Origin: Mucisphaera sp965279675
GTDB taxonomy: Bacteria > Planctomycetota > Phycisphaerae > Phycisphaerales > Phycisphaeraceae
NCBI RefSeq assembly: GCF_965279675.1
Contig: NZ_CBDIIJ010000002.1
Location: 2,728,001-2,792,000 of the forward strand
DNA length: 64,000 nt
Direction: 5' to 3'
The notes under the pieces were generated by a model. The model was not told the origin of the DNA and did not search any database. It worked only from the letters and a program-made list of their open reading frames with translations. Shown here in pieces: positions 25,318 through 34,616 of this stretch (within the stretch, counting starts at the first letter, position 1; each line of letters opens with the position of its first letter). The translations under genes were made by a program, and so were the position numbers.

Positions 25318-28119
25318 GTGTCTGGACTGATTTCCAAGGCGGTTGCCGCGCTCTGTCTGGCCGTGACGGCCTGCTGGCTGTGTCTTGGTCAGTCAGTGGT
25401 TGCGGCCCAGGAACTCGATCAGGTGCTGGTCAACCCCAAGCGGCTGGTTCATCTGTTTGATTTCGAAGAGACCAACGAGCAGGGGCTGAAGATCGGGGCC
25501 AGCTTTGACCTGCCCATGCACTGGTACGCCGTGGGCAGGGACCCGCTGAATCCGGATCAGAATTTTCTGAACCAGCCGGTGCATGCTGAATTGATTGAGC
25601 GGCGGGGTTTCCCGTCGTTCGCGGAGGTGGGATTCGGCAGTCGTTACGCTTCTTCTGGCGACTATGCGATGCGTCTGCGGTTGGACGGTGGCAATGCTGG
25701 CGCCTTTTTGCAGGTCGGTGCGCTTCCGGTTCTGACCCGGAGTGATTACATGATCACGGCCCGGGTTCGGACCGAGAAGATCGAGCGGGCGAGCGCTCGT
25801 ATCCGGGCTTACTTTGTCGACGACCGGGGCAACCGGGTTCCGGGAAGCGAGCGCGTGACGGCTGCGTTGTCATCGGAAGGCGGCTGGACACCCATTTCCA
25901 TCAAGCTGATCGGGCGTCATCCGGAGGCCGCCTGGATCGGGCTTGAGCTGGAACTGCTACAGCCCACGCCTTCTGCTGACGATCCTCTGGGGCAGCAGCA
26001 GATCGTGCTCGAGGATCTGGACGCCGAGTTCTGGGTGGACGATATCGGTGTGTGGTTGCTGCCTCACGTGGAGATCGGCACGCAGTCGCCGACGAATCTC
26101 GTGGTGTCTCCAGACCGGCCGGAGGTGCACGCGACCGTGCGGGATCTGACGGGGCAGCTGCTCAGGGTTGAGCTTGGTGTCTTCAATGAGGCGAGGGAGC
26201 GGGTGGCGCAGCGGACGTGGGTGGTCGGGGGTGGTTCGTCTGACAGTTGGACCTGGCAGCCCGATCTTCCGGGTTATGGCTGGTATCTGTTGGAGCTCTC
26301 GGTTTTCGAGGCGGAGGGTGTTGGCGCAGCGCAGCATCATCGGTTCCCGCTGGCGAGGTCGATCGGAGCGGTGGCTTACCTGCCTGGGGCCCGCCCGAGG
26401 ATCGCACCGGACCTGAGCCGATTCACGCTGCTGGCGGAGGACATCCCCGAGGGGCAGCGTTTGCTGCTGCCTGACATTCTTGAGCGGACAGGTTTGCGTT
26501 CGGTTGTGCTGAGTGTCTGGCAGGAGGACACGACGCTTGAAACGCTCAATCGCGAGCAGCAGGAACTGGAACGACTTCTCCGGGTGGTGATGTCGAATGG
26601 CCGCCGGGTTGGTCTGTCCTTCAGCCCGGTGCCGAAAGCGTTGTCGCTGGTGCCTGGTGTTGAGACCACGAGTCCGCTCACCCTGCTGCGCACGAGCGCC
26701 GATCTCTGGCGGCCATTTGTGGCACCCGTCATGATGCGGCACGGGCAGCGTGTCAAGGATTGGCATCTGGGGGCGCTGGATCCCAACGAGCCGTTTTTTG
26801 TGGAGCGGCTGGACCAGACGTCGGAGCAGATCACCAATCGACTGAGGAATCTAAGTCCGTCACCTAGGCTGCACTTGCCCTGGCGCATCGATCAGGCCCG
26901 ACGAGCTGATATGCCCATGGGCGTGGCCTACACGATCGAGGTTCCCGAGAGCGTGGGGCCGGACGGTCTCGAAGCCTATGTCACGCCCTGGCTGAATCCG
27001 CCACTCTCTCACAGCCTGCGGCTCGTGGAGCCGGACGCCCAGAACTACCCGCATCGTCAGCGGCTTTCGTCCCTGGCTCGTCGGATGGTGATGGCCTGGG
27101 TTGCAGGCGCTTCCGGGCTGAGTCTGGATCGTCCGTGGACGTCGGCCTTTGAGCGGGATGGCGCGATTCTTCCCGACCCGCTGCTGCCGGCTTTTTCCAA
27201 CATCGCGCAGCAGCTGGCCGAGCGTCGTTACGTGACCCGATTGAATCTCGGCGGCCAGCGGCAGGCCGTGGTGTTTGATGGGGAGCCTGGCTCGTTGATG
27301 GTGCTCTGGGATCGTGAGAACGCGTCTTCGCCGTTGGATCTGTACCTCGGCAGGTCGCCTGAGGCTTCGGACATCTGGGGCAATCGCTCGTTGGTGGCGT
27401 ATGACGGCCGCAAGCATCGGTTGAGCCTTGGTGAGGTGCCGACGTTCGTGGAGGGCGTCGATGTCGATCTCGCGCGGCTGCGGGCCTCGTTTGAAATCGA
27501 TGAGCCGTTCATCGAATCGATGCAGATCGTCCATGACCGCCGTCTGCGGATGACCAATCCCTTCCCGGTCACGATGCAGGGCATGATGCGATTTGTCGGG
27601 CCCGAGGGCTGGCGGATCGAGCCGGCGCAGCACGTGTTTGTGCTCGATCCGGGGGCGAGCATGGAGCTTCCGATCGGCATGAGTTTTCCGATCCAGGAGA
27701 TCTCAGGGGACAAGGAACTGGTGGCCCATCTGACCTTCACCACCGATCGGAATTACGACATCGACCTGAAGCTTCCCTTGCAGCTGGGTCTTAGGGACCT
27801 GTTGGTGAACTCCTCTTTGTCGATCGTTCCGAATGATCGAGGCGGGCTGGATGCCGTGGCCATCATGATCGTGACCAACCAGGCTGAGGACACCCGTTCT
27901 TTCTATGGCTTTGCGACCATGCGGGGGCAGCGGGGGCTCGAGCGGATCATTTCCAGACTCAATTCCGGGCAGACGGTTGTCGAGCGTTTCCGATTCCGAG
28001 ATGTGGAAGAGAGCATCGAAGGCACGCCGATTCGTCTGGGTGTGCGTGAGGCACGCGGGCCGTCGATTCTGAACAAGCGCTTAAGCTTCAACGACGCCTT
28101 CGACGTCAGCGCTCGCTGA
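25318..28119 (+). CDS. Large secreted protein, unknown function
   Basis: This 933-residue protein has an N-terminal signal peptide (hydrophobic core VAALCLAVTACWLCLG at 9-24, likely cut after VVAA). The first 240 residues look like a beta-sandwich, carbohydrate-binding-like module (DFEETN, FLQVGALPVL, VRTEKIERASARIRAYF). A middle region has alternating alpha/beta character (LLPDILERTGLRSVVLSVWQ) that might be a TIM-barrel-like glycosidase fold, and the C-terminal third is again beta-rich (FPVTMQGMMRFVGPEGW). I see no catalytic motif or membrane anchor. The start is GTG 25318; no ATG is available upstream in the open frame, and the Shine-Dalgarno site is weak. Confidence 0.75.
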   Translation: MSGLISKAVAALCLAVTACWLCLGQSVVAAQELDQVLVNPKRLVHLFDFEETNEQGLKIGASFDLPMHWYAVGRDPLNPDQNFLNQPVHAELIERRGFPSFAEVGFGSRYASSGDYAMRLRLDGGNAGAFLQVGALPVLTRSDYMITARVRTEKIERASARIRAYFVDDRGNRVPGSERVTAALSSEGGWTPISIKLIGRHPEAAWIGLELELLQPTPSADDPLGQQQIVLEDLDAEFWVDDIGVWLLPHVEIGTQSPTNLVVSPDRPEVHATVRDLTGQLLRVELGVFNEARERVAQRTWVVGGGSSDSWTWQPDLPGYGWYLLELSVFEAEGVGAAQHHRFPLARSIGAVAYLPGARPRIAPDLSRFTLLAEDIPEGQRLLLPDILERTGLRSVVLSVWQEDTTLETLNREQQELERLLRVVMSNGRRVGLSFSPVPKALSLVPGVETTSPLTLLRTSADLWRPFVAPVMMRHGQRVKDWHLGALDPNEPFFVERLDQTSEQITNRLRNLSPSPRLHLPWRIDQARRADMPMGVAYTIEVPESVGPDGLEAYVTPWLNPPLSHSLRLVEPDAQNYPHRQRLSSLARRMVMAWVAGASGLSLDRPWTSAFERDGAILPDPLLPAFSNIAQQLAERRYVTRLNLGGQRQAVVFDGEPGSLMVLWDRENASSPLDLYLGRSPEASDIWGNRSLVAYDGRKHRLSLGEVPTFVEGVDVDLARLRASFEIDEPFIESMQIVHDRRLRMTNPFPVTMQGMMRFVGPEGWRIEPAQHVFVLDPGASMELPIGMSFPIQEISGDKELVAHLTFTTDRNYDIDLKLPLQLGLRDLLVNSSLSIVPNDRGGLDAVAIMIVTNQAEDTRSFYGFATMRGQRGLERIISRLNSGQTVVERFRFRDVEESIEGTPIRLGVREARGPSILNKRLSFNDAFDVSAR

Positions 28120-28122
28120 AGG

Positions 28123-29316
28123 TCAACTGCGGCCGGCGGGTTGCTTGTTACCGACCATGTCGGCGTTGGTCGGGAAACGCTCGAGGGCACGAAGCAGCTG
28201 TTCGATCTGCGTGATCGGTTGCATGTTCAGCAGGCGACGTCGGAGGGCGTTGACGGTGGTGATCTCGGCTTCGGGCATCAGTTTCTCTTCCTTGCGCGTG
28301 CCCGAAGCGGCGAGGTCCATGGCCGGGAAGAAGCGGCGTTCGGCGATCTTCCGGTCGAGGATGAGCTCCATGTTGCCGGTGCCCTTGAACTCCTCGAAGA
28401 TCACCTGATCGCCTTGTGAGCCGGTGTCGACGAGTGCCGTGGCGATGATGGTGAGGGAGCCGCCTTCCTCGAACTTTCGGGCGGCTCCGAAGAGTTGCTT
28501 GGGAATGGCGAGAGCTCCGGCGTCGATGCCGCCTGAGAGTGTGCGGCCGGTGCCCTGCATGCCCGGCGCGGTGTTGAACGCGCGGCCAAGGCGGGTGAGA
28601 GAGTCGAGCAGAATCACGGCGTCTTTGCCCTGCTCGGCGAGCCGGCGGGCGCGGTCGATGGCGAGGATGGCCAGTCCGCAGTGCCGGTCGGGCGTGTGGT
28701 CGTTGGAAGAGGCCCATACCGTGCAGGGGACGTTGCGGCGGAAGTCGGTGACCTCTTCCGGGCGCTCGTCGATGAGCAGGGCGTACACCTCGGCCTCGGG
28801 GTGGTTGGTCGAGATCGCGTTGGCGATGTTGTGCAGGAGCGTGGTCTTGCCGGCCTTGGGTGGCGAGACGATCATGCCGCGCTGGCCGAAGCCGATCGGG
28901 CAGAAGAGGTCGATCAGTCGGCAGGCGGCGGGGCAGCCATCGTATTCGAGGGTGATGCGTGGCTGGGGATCGATGGTGGTCAGGTCTTCGAAGCGTCGAT
29001 CGAGTTGAAACTCTTCGGGTGATTGCCCTTCGATGGCGAGGATCTTCGTGGCTCGGCGGGCATCGAGTGCAACGGCCGAGATGCGCTGCCGCTTGGGTTT
29101 ATTGTTGTTGTGATGAGACTGCTTGTGGGCGTTGGCCCCGCCGACGGGCTTGCCGAGCTCGACTTCGATCAGCAGACCGGAGCGGAGGTCGTACTTCTCG
29201 ATCAGGTGCTTGGGAATCAGCGGGTCCGAGGGAGAGGCGATGTAGCTGGTGTCCAGCTGGCGGAGGCGGCCATCCGGGCGGCTGCCGATTTCAATAATGC
29301 CCGAAACACTGCTCAT
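28123..29316 (-). CDS. rho: Transcription termination factor Rho
   Basis: This 397-residue hexameric RNA helicase shows an RNA-binding region near 5-80 with a basic, His/Asn-rich linker, then the ATPase domain with the Walker A motif PPKAGKTTLL at about 152-161 and Walker B VILLDSLTRLGR at about 234-245, and the Q-loop/R-loop segments FGAARKFEEGGSLTI and ATALVDTGSQGDQVIFEEFK. It is short: it lacks the long N-terminal insertion seen in some high-GC phyla. AGGA lies 11 bases upstream of the ATG. It ends 3 bases from the stop of the convergent large secreted protein. Confidence 0.95.
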   Translation of the reverse strand: MSSVSGIIEIGSRPDGRLRQLDTSYIASPSDPLIPKHLIEKYDLRSGLLIEVELGKPVGGANAHKQSHHNNNKPKRQRISAVALDARRATKILAIEGQSPEEFQLDRRFEDLTTIDPQPRITLEYDGCPAACRLIDLFCPIGFGQRGMIVSPPKAGKTTLLHNIANAISTNHPEAEVYALLIDERPEEVTDFRRNVPCTVWASSNDHTPDRHCGLAILAIDRARRLAEQGKDAVILLDSLTRLGRAFNTAPGMQGTGRTLSGGIDAGALAIPKQLFGAARKFEEGGSLTIIATALVDTGSQGDQVIFEEFKGTGNMELILDRKIAERRFFPAMDLAASGTRKEEKLMPEAEITTVNALRRRLLNMQPITQIEQLLRALERFPTNADMVGNKQPAGRS

Positions 29317-29620
29317 GATGGTTTCGATTCCTGAGGATCACGCCATCTGGTTCGGAAGGATGCAAGGGAGGCCGTACACGGGCAGCCGATGCACCTGAGG
29401 CAAACGCCTTGCGATGAACCAACGGGTGGCGATCAAAGGGTCTGGATGTCTGCTGGACACACGGCTCAGACCATCGGCCTGCACGCGTGTCTTCTTCCAT
29501 CTGTCTTGAAGAGAGCGGATTGGGGAAGCATTCTCCCGGAGAAACCCTGCTCACTCTGCTATCGTTGTAACGCTCGGCCCGCTCGGGGGCAAGTCTGGCT
29601 TTCTTATTTTGGAGTAGCGC
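29317..29620. other. 304-base spacer between divergent rho and rimO
   Basis: This is the only gap of more than 300 bases. It holds the rho leader (minus) and the rimO upstream region (plus, with GGAG 7 bases before the rimO ATG). I see no convincing -35/-10 pair, riboswitch or small ORF with coding character. A long rho leader would be consistent with autoregulation known for rho in E. coli, but that is inference. Confidence 0.5.
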
Positions 29621-31177
29621 ATGCCCGGTTCCGTCGTCCCGACGACGCCAGTCGATCCCGCCGCCTCAGAGGCTTCAAGCGATGCTGCTGTCCAACGCGT
29701 GGCGATGGTGAGTCTTGGCTGTCCGAAGAACCTCGTCGATAGCGAGAAGATGCTCGGTCTGCTGGCCGAGGACGGGCTGGCGATCGTGCCGGAAGACGCG
29801 GACCCGGATGCGATCATCATCAACACCTGCGGTTTTCTGGAGGCCTCCAAAGAGGAGTCGGTCGGCGAGATCCGCAAGGCCGTCGAGCGTAAGGAGGCGG
29901 GCGAACTCAGCCGGGTGATTGTCGCTGGCTGCCTGGTGCAGCGGCATCGGGCCAAGATTCTCGACTGGGTGCCGGGTGTCGATGCGATGATCGGCGTCTT
30001 CGATCGGGATCGGATCGGACCCGCGGTCCGTGGCGATGTCACGGCTGGCGACGATGTGCTCGTGGAACTCCCGGTCTACTCGAGCATCGCTGCGAACGAC
30101 ACGATTGCACGGCGACGCCGTGAGATTGAGGGCAACGGTTATCACGAATCGGATGCGGCGCGTCTACGGCTGACGCCCAGGCATTACGGCTTCCTGCGTA
30201 TCTCCGAGGGGTGCAATCAGAATTGTGCTTTCTGCACGATTCCATCGATCCGGGGCAAGATGCGCAGCAAGCCGTTGGATCGGATCCTGGCTGAGGCTCG
30301 CGAGTTGCTGAGCGACGGGGCTTATGAGCTCAATCTGATCGGTCAGGACACGACCAGCTACGGCGAGGACATCGGGTATCCCGCGGGGCTTTCCGGGATG
30401 CTCCGCGAGTTGGATGGGGTGGCTCGTGAGTATGGCGGGGCCTGGCTGCGGTTGATGTACGCTTACCCATCCTGCTTCACGGATGAGATGATCGACACGA
30501 TCGCCGAGCTGGAGCACGTCGTGAAGTACATCGACATGCCGCTTCAGCACATCAACGACCGCGTGCTGGATTCGATGCGTCGTAAGACGAGTCGTAATCT
30601 GATTGAAACACTGCTTGGCAAGTTGCGTGACCGGATCCCCGGGATCGCTATCCGCACAACCTTCATCAGCGGGTTCCCGGGCGAGACGCAGGCCGAGCAC
30701 GAGGAACTTGTCGAGTTCGTGAGCAGCTTCGGTTTCGATGCGATGGGCGTGTTCCCCTACTCGCCCGAGCCGGGCACGCCAGCGGGCACGCTGCATGAGA
30801 AGGGCGGGGCGATTGATCCCGAGGTCATCCAGCAGCGTATCGACGAGCTGATGCTTGCTCAGCAGCAGGTGAGTTTCGAGGGCAATGAGCAGATGGCTGA
30901 GGATGGTGCCGAACTGCCTGTGCTGGTGGATGAAGTCCTGGACGCGGCACCTGAGGGCATCGATCCCGATGACCCGCTGGCCAGCAGGCATTGGCACATC
31001 GGCAGGGGGCCTCATCAGGCCCCGGATATCGACGGTCTGACGTATCTGGTGGCCGATGAGCGGTTTTCGCCGGGCGAGTTGATCCACGCCGAGGTGATGG
31101 GCAGTTCGGGTTACGACCTGATTGCGGAACCCGCAGATGCGGCGGGCGGCGACATACGGCTGAATGTGCTTCGGTAA
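29621..31177 (+). CDS. rimO: Ribosomal protein S12 methylthiotransferase
   Basis: The 518-residue radical SAM enzyme has the N-terminal UPF0004 domain with cysteines C34, C70 and C104 binding the auxiliary cluster (VSLGCPKNLVDSE), the SAM cluster C198, C202, C205 (SEGCNQNCAFCTIP), and a C-terminal TRAM-like region. It methylthiolates an aspartate of ribosomal protein S12. It is about 75 residues longer than the E. coli enzyme, with an N-terminal extension of about 22 residues, an extra basic segment at about 160-180 (TIARRRREIEGNG) and insertions in the C-terminal domain. GGAG before the ATG supports the start. Confidence 0.92.
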   Translation: MPGSVVPTTPVDPAASEASSDAAVQRVAMVSLGCPKNLVDSEKMLGLLAEDGLAIVPEDADPDAIIINTCGFLEASKEESVGEIRKAVERKEAGELSRVIVAGCLVQRHRAKILDWVPGVDAMIGVFDRDRIGPAVRGDVTAGDDVLVELPVYSSIAANDTIARRRREIEGNGYHESDAARLRLTPRHYGFLRISEGCNQNCAFCTIPSIRGKMRSKPLDRILAEARELLSDGAYELNLIGQDTTSYGEDIGYPAGLSGMLRELDGVAREYGGAWLRLMYAYPSCFTDEMIDTIAELEHVVKYIDMPLQHINDRVLDSMRRKTSRNLIETLLGKLRDRIPGIAIRTTFISGFPGETQAEHEELVEFVSSFGFDAMGVFPYSPEPGTPAGTLHEKGGAIDPEVIQQRIDELMLAQQQVSFEGNEQMAEDGAELPVLVDEVLDAAPEGIDPDDPLASRHWHIGRGPHQAPDIDGLTYLVADERFSPGELIHAEVMGSSGYDLIAEPADAAGGDIRLNVLR

Positions 31178-31194
31178 GGTTCAGCAATTCGGGC

Positions 31195-31223
31195 TTGGGT
31201 TTCGGACCCTGGGGGTCTACAAT
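31195..31223 (+). promoter_or_regulatory. Promoter upstream of the 167-residue membrane protein
   Basis: TTGGGT (31195-31200) and TACAAT (31218-31223) are spaced by 17 bases. The predicted start near 31230 leaves a leader of about 135 bases before the ATG at 31365, unusually long for this compact region. Confidence 0.55.
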
Positions 31224-31364
31224 TCGAAAGCGCGTTTGCCCAGCTTACCCAGACGCGCCCGGGTGACGGAGTGCCCGGCAGATTTGCTCAGACCACGATT
31301 TCGGCTTGGACAAGGACGCCAGCCGTGACAGGCTTCCCATGTAGGGAACTTGTTGAGGTGTCCG

Positions 31365-31868
31365 ATGTCCGATGCCGCTTCGACACCAAGACTGAGGCTT
31401 GTGCGAACCGAGGATCGCCCCGGCGGTGCGAGGCTGCGCGAGATGCCCGGTCAGGTGGATCGGCGGTCGCGGGCGGGCCGGCCAACCGGTCACCGACGGC
31501 CCGAGAAGGCTCGTCCACAGTTGATGGGAGCGACCGACCCGAGGTGGGTGCTCGCGATGCGTGTCGGCGAAGCGATGGAGCCTGGTGGCGTACTCCGTCC
31601 CGAAAAACGCGAGACACTGACGCGGATCGGCAAGATGCTCGGGCTCACGGCGTTTGATGTGAGTCTGGTGATCGCGATCGTCCAGGATCAGGTGCGCAGG
31701 GGTCACCCAACCCTCCAGGCCCCGGGTGCCGGAGCCGATCAACTGGCGATGATCCAGCTTAATTCGGCAAACAGAAAGCCTGCCTGGCAACAGTGGCTGC
31801 CGGCGGGGTGTGTGGTGGCGGCGGTGATCGTGGCGGAGGTGATTTTGTTGTGGGCTTGGTTGGCATAG
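31365..31868 (+). CDS. Hypothetical tail-anchored membrane protein
   Basis: This 167-residue protein has an Arg/Pro-rich N-terminus of about 55 residues, a predicted helical segment at about 60-110 (VGEAMEPGGVLRPEKRETLT and the following LGLTAFDVSLVIAIVQDQV) and a single C-terminal transmembrane helix at about 145-166, with almost nothing after it. That places the bulk in the cytoplasm. TTGAGGTG just upstream supports ATG 31365. I do not recognise the family. The helical core has the style of a small protein-binding domain, nothing more. Confidence 0.72.
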   Translation: MSDAASTPRLRLVRTEDRPGGARLREMPGQVDRRSRAGRPTGHRRPEKARPQLMGATDPRWVLAMRVGEAMEPGGVLRPEKRETLTRIGKMLGLTAFDVSLVIAIVQDQVRRGHPTLQAPGAGADQLAMIQLNSANRKPAWQQWLPAGCVVAAVIVAEVILLWAWLA

Positions 31869-31884
31869 TCCTTGCCACGCAGTT

Positions 31885-32847
31885 TCAGAAACTCAGCCCC
31901 GCGCCCAGCGAGTAGCCTTCGACGCTGTCGCCGGTGATGTAGGCGGCCTGGAGATTCAGGCCGGTGTCGAAGGGCAGAACACCCGGTATCTCGAAGCCGC
32001 CGCCGAGTTGAACATAGTTGGATACACCGAAAAGGGTGCCCTCGACGAAGTTGCGGTAGCCCGCGGTGGCCTTCCAGCGAAGCGGTTGCCCGAAGAGTTC
32101 CAGCCCGGTTGGGCCGGAGAGATCCGCCCGCAGCGTCAGGATCTGGGCACGCTCGCTGGCTTCCTGCGCCGGGTCGTCACCAGAAAACGTGTGGTTGTAT
32201 CGCAGGTCGTAGCGGGCTCGGGTTTCGAGGAGGTAATCGGGGGCTAGCTCGATCTGATAATCGATCCGGGTGGCCCCGCCATACCCCGCGGAGACGGCGT
32301 CCCAGTTGAAGGCGATGCCGTCGGCCAGTGCGGCGCTGAAGGCTCGGCCCGGGCCGCCGTAGTCGGTGCGATTCTCGAATCGTCCGAGGCTGACATTGCC
32401 GATGAACGTCAGGCGCAGGCCGGGTGCGAGCCGAAAGGTCGGGCCGGCACCGAAGATGGTGCCGAAGCTGGACCACTCAGTATCGACCGAGGTGGCGAAT
32501 GCGGGGGCGACACCATCATAAATATCCGCGATCTGCTGTCTGGCGGTGGCGTAGCCGATAGCCCCTTCCAGATGCACACCGATCGACGCCTCATCATTGG
32601 TAAAGAAGCTGCGCGAAAACGGGATCGAGAACCCTCGGAGGTCGGTATCAGGATCGCCATCGATATCGAGGTTAACACCAGATAGCTCGAGCTCGTCCGA
32701 GACGAGGATGAGGGTGTTGAGCGATTTGACGAACTGGATCTGCCGGAGGTCCTCTGAGAGTTGTCGTCTGAGTTCGGCCAGTGTCTGCGCGTGGGTGGTG
32801 GCCGACAGACACAGACAGAACAAGATCGATAGCCAGCATCGGTGCAT
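31885..32847 (-). CDS. Predicted outer-membrane beta-barrel protein
   Basis: The 320-residue product has a signal peptide ending THAQ (cleavage after about residue 20), a short helical stretch (LAELRRQLSEDLRQIQFVKS) and then alternating hydrophobic/polar strands with frequent aromatic residues and glycine turns, ending in the sequence GYSLGAGLSF with a C-terminal phenylalanine, the sorting signature of outer-membrane barrels. It resembles solitary autotransporter-type barrel domains without a passenger. A TAAGAT hexamer lies exactly 6 bases before the ATG, with no Shine-Dalgarno site, suggesting a leaderless message. Confidence 0.78.
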   Translation of the reverse strand: MHRCWLSILFCLCLSATTHAQTLAELRRQLSEDLRQIQFVKSLNTLILVSDELELSGVNLDIDGDPDTDLRGFSIPFSRSFFTNDEASIGVHLEGAIGYATARQQIADIYDGVAPAFATSVDTEWSSFGTIFGAGPTFRLAPGLRLTFIGNVSLGRFENRTDYGGPGRAFSAALADGIAFNWDAVSAGYGGATRIDYQIELAPDYLLETRARYDLRYNHTFSGDDPAQEASERAQILTLRADLSGPTGLELFGQPLRWKATAGYRNFVEGTLFGVSNYVQLGGGFEIPGVLPFDTGLNLQAAYITGDSVEGYSLGAGLSF

Positions 32848-32892
32848 GGCATGATCTTAAGTGCACGGTCATATGATCGCAGGGTAAGCAGC

Positions 32893-33267
32893 CTACGCCG
32901 ACTTCCGCAGACCGGGCGGGGTGCCGGGTGTGGAATCATCATCCGGGCCGAAGAGGGTGTGCGTGAAGGCCTGGGCGTGCTTCTCCGCGGAGCCGAACGT
33001 GGTGTCGAGGACCTTGTGCTGAGCACGGATCTTCTTGAGCAGCCGGCGGGCCCAGACAAACTCAGTGGCAAGGAGCACCAGGCCAACGGGGATCACCACC
33101 CAGCCGAGGGGGGTCGGCAGGATGAAGACAATGATGCCGAACAGCAGAATCGAGAAGCCGATCGCCGCGATCAGGATTCGCCGGAGCCACTTGGGTGTCC
33201 GCCAGCGAGGGGTCGGCTTGATCCGCATCGGAACGGGTTGGGGGTCGTGGGTTTTCTCAACACGCAT
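32893..33267 (-). CDS. PGPGW-like transmembrane protein
   Basis: A 124-residue protein with a basic N-terminus (about 30 residues) and two transmembrane helices, LIAAIGFSILLFGIIVFILP and IPVGLVLLATEFVWARRLLK. The turn LPTPLGW between the helices matches the PGPGW family (PF09656) consensus only loosely, as TP replaces GP, but the following GL..LATEF.WARR pattern fits well. The function of the family is unknown. It lies between trpB and the barrel protein on the same strand. Confidence 0.78.
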   Translation of the reverse strand: MRVEKTHDPQPVPMRIKPTPRWRTPKWLRRILIAAIGFSILLFGIIVFILPTPLGWVVIPVGLVLLATEFVWARRLLKKIRAQHKVLDTTFGSAEKHAQAFTHTLFGPDDDSTPGTPPGLRKSA

Positions 33268-33347
33268 CGGTTATCTGTCGCTACTGCGGCCGAGCCCTTG
33301 CGCCCGGGTCTGACACACCGATCCTACGCCCTGATAGATCGGCAGGT

Positions 33348-34571
33348 TCAGTCGGTGCCCAGCAGGCGAACGACTTCATCCAGGTCTTTATCGCCACGTC
33401 CTGAGACATTAATCAGGACGATCTGATCTTTAGGCATGCCTGCGGCGAGATCGAGAGCGTTGGCGACGGCGTGGGCCGATTCAAGCGCCGGTAGGATGCC
33501 CTCGTCACCGGTAATGGCCTGGAAGCCGTCGAGGGCGGCCTTATCGGTACAGGCTTCATACCTGACCCTGCCGGCGTCGTGCCAGTGAGCGTGCTCGGGC
33601 CCGACGCCGGGGTAATCGAGGCCCGCGGAGATCGAGTGGACATCGGAGGTCTGGCCATCGGTGTCCTGCAGCACGTAGCTCAGCGAGCCATGCAGGACGC
33701 CAGGTTCGCCGAAGCTGAGCGGGGCCGCATGGTCGCCCAGCGACTGAGAACGGCCACCGGCTTCGACGCCGATGAGCTGCACGCCGCTGTCCTTGATGAA
33801 CGGATAGAAGATGCCCGCGGCATTCGAGCCACCCCCGACGCAGGCGACGACCGCATCCGGCAGCCGGCCGATCTGCTCCAGGCATTGCTGCCTGGCTTCT
33901 TTCCCCATGACCGACTGGAAGTCTCGGACGATCATCGGAAACGGGTGCGGGCCGACGACGGAACCGATGATGTAGTGCGTGGTCTCGCTGGTCGCCATCC
34001 AGTCGCGCATCGCGGCGTTGGTGGCGTCCTTGAGGGTGCACGACCCGGAATCCACGGGCACCACGTTGGCCCCCATGAGCTTCATCCGCAGGACATTGGG
34101 CCGCTGACGGCGGATGTCTTCGGTGCCCATGAATACATCGCACTCGAGCCCGAGACGGGCACAGGCCGTGGCCGTTGCGACGCCATGCTGCCCGGCGCCG
34201 GTCTCGGCGATGACACGCTTCTTGCCCATCCGCTGAGTCAGCAGTGCCTGACCAAGCGAATTGTTGATCTTGTGGGCCCCGGTGTGGGCCAGGTCTTCGC
34301 GCTTGAGCCAGATCTGGGCCCCGCCGGCTCGTGCTGTGAGTCGCTCCGCAAACTGCAGGGGGGTTGGCCGGCCGACATAGGTCTTGAGGACCTGCTCAAA
34401 GGCATCGGCGAAGGCCGAATCCTGCATGGCGGCGTGATAAGCCTCCTCAAGGTCTCTGATGGCTTTTTGGAGGGTTTCCGGCACATAAACCCCGCCGAAG
34501 CGGCCGAAATAGCCGTGTTCGTCAGGCGTCAGAGCCAAGGATGGATGAGTGCCGGAGGCGGTTGTCGTCAT
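33348..34571 (-). CDS. trpB: Tryptophan synthase beta chain
   Basis: A 407-residue PLP enzyme that joins indole and serine to make tryptophan. Signatures are GRFGGVYVPETL at 23-34, the cofactor lysine K101 in HTGAHKINN, the catalytic glutamate E123 in ETGAGQHG, and GGGSNAAG in the phosphate-binding loop. The length suits a TrpB1-type enzyme that works with TrpA. No trpA or other trp gene is beside it. A TAAACT hexamer exactly 6 bases before the ATG suggests a leaderless transcript; the start is thereby supported. Confidence 0.95.
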   Translation of the reverse strand: MTTTASGTHPSLALTPDEHGYFGRFGGVYVPETLQKAIRDLEEAYHAAMQDSAFADAFEQVLKTYVGRPTPLQFAERLTARAGGAQIWLKREDLAHTGAHKINNSLGQALLTQRMGKKRVIAETGAGQHGVATATACARLGLECDVFMGTEDIRRQRPNVLRMKLMGANVVPVDSGSCTLKDATNAAMRDWMATSETTHYIIGSVVGPHPFPMIVRDFQSVMGKEARQQCLEQIGRLPDAVVACVGGGSNAAGIFYPFIKDSGVQLIGVEAGGRSQSLGDHAAPLSFGEPGVLHGSLSYVLQDTDGQTSDVHSISAGLDYPGVGPEHAHWHDAGRVRYEACTDKAALDGFQAITGDEGILPALESAHAVANALDLAAGMPKDQIVLINVSGRGDKDLDEVVRLLGTD

Positions 34572-34616
34572 GCCACAAGTTTAGCCCGGAGACGGCGTCA
34601 GGCCACCTTGAATCGG

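Noticed and set aside
32501..32545. AT-containing stretch considered as a dif site near the skew switch
   Set aside because: It lies inside the barrel gene and does not show the two XerC/XerD arms; no other site at 29-40 kb matched.
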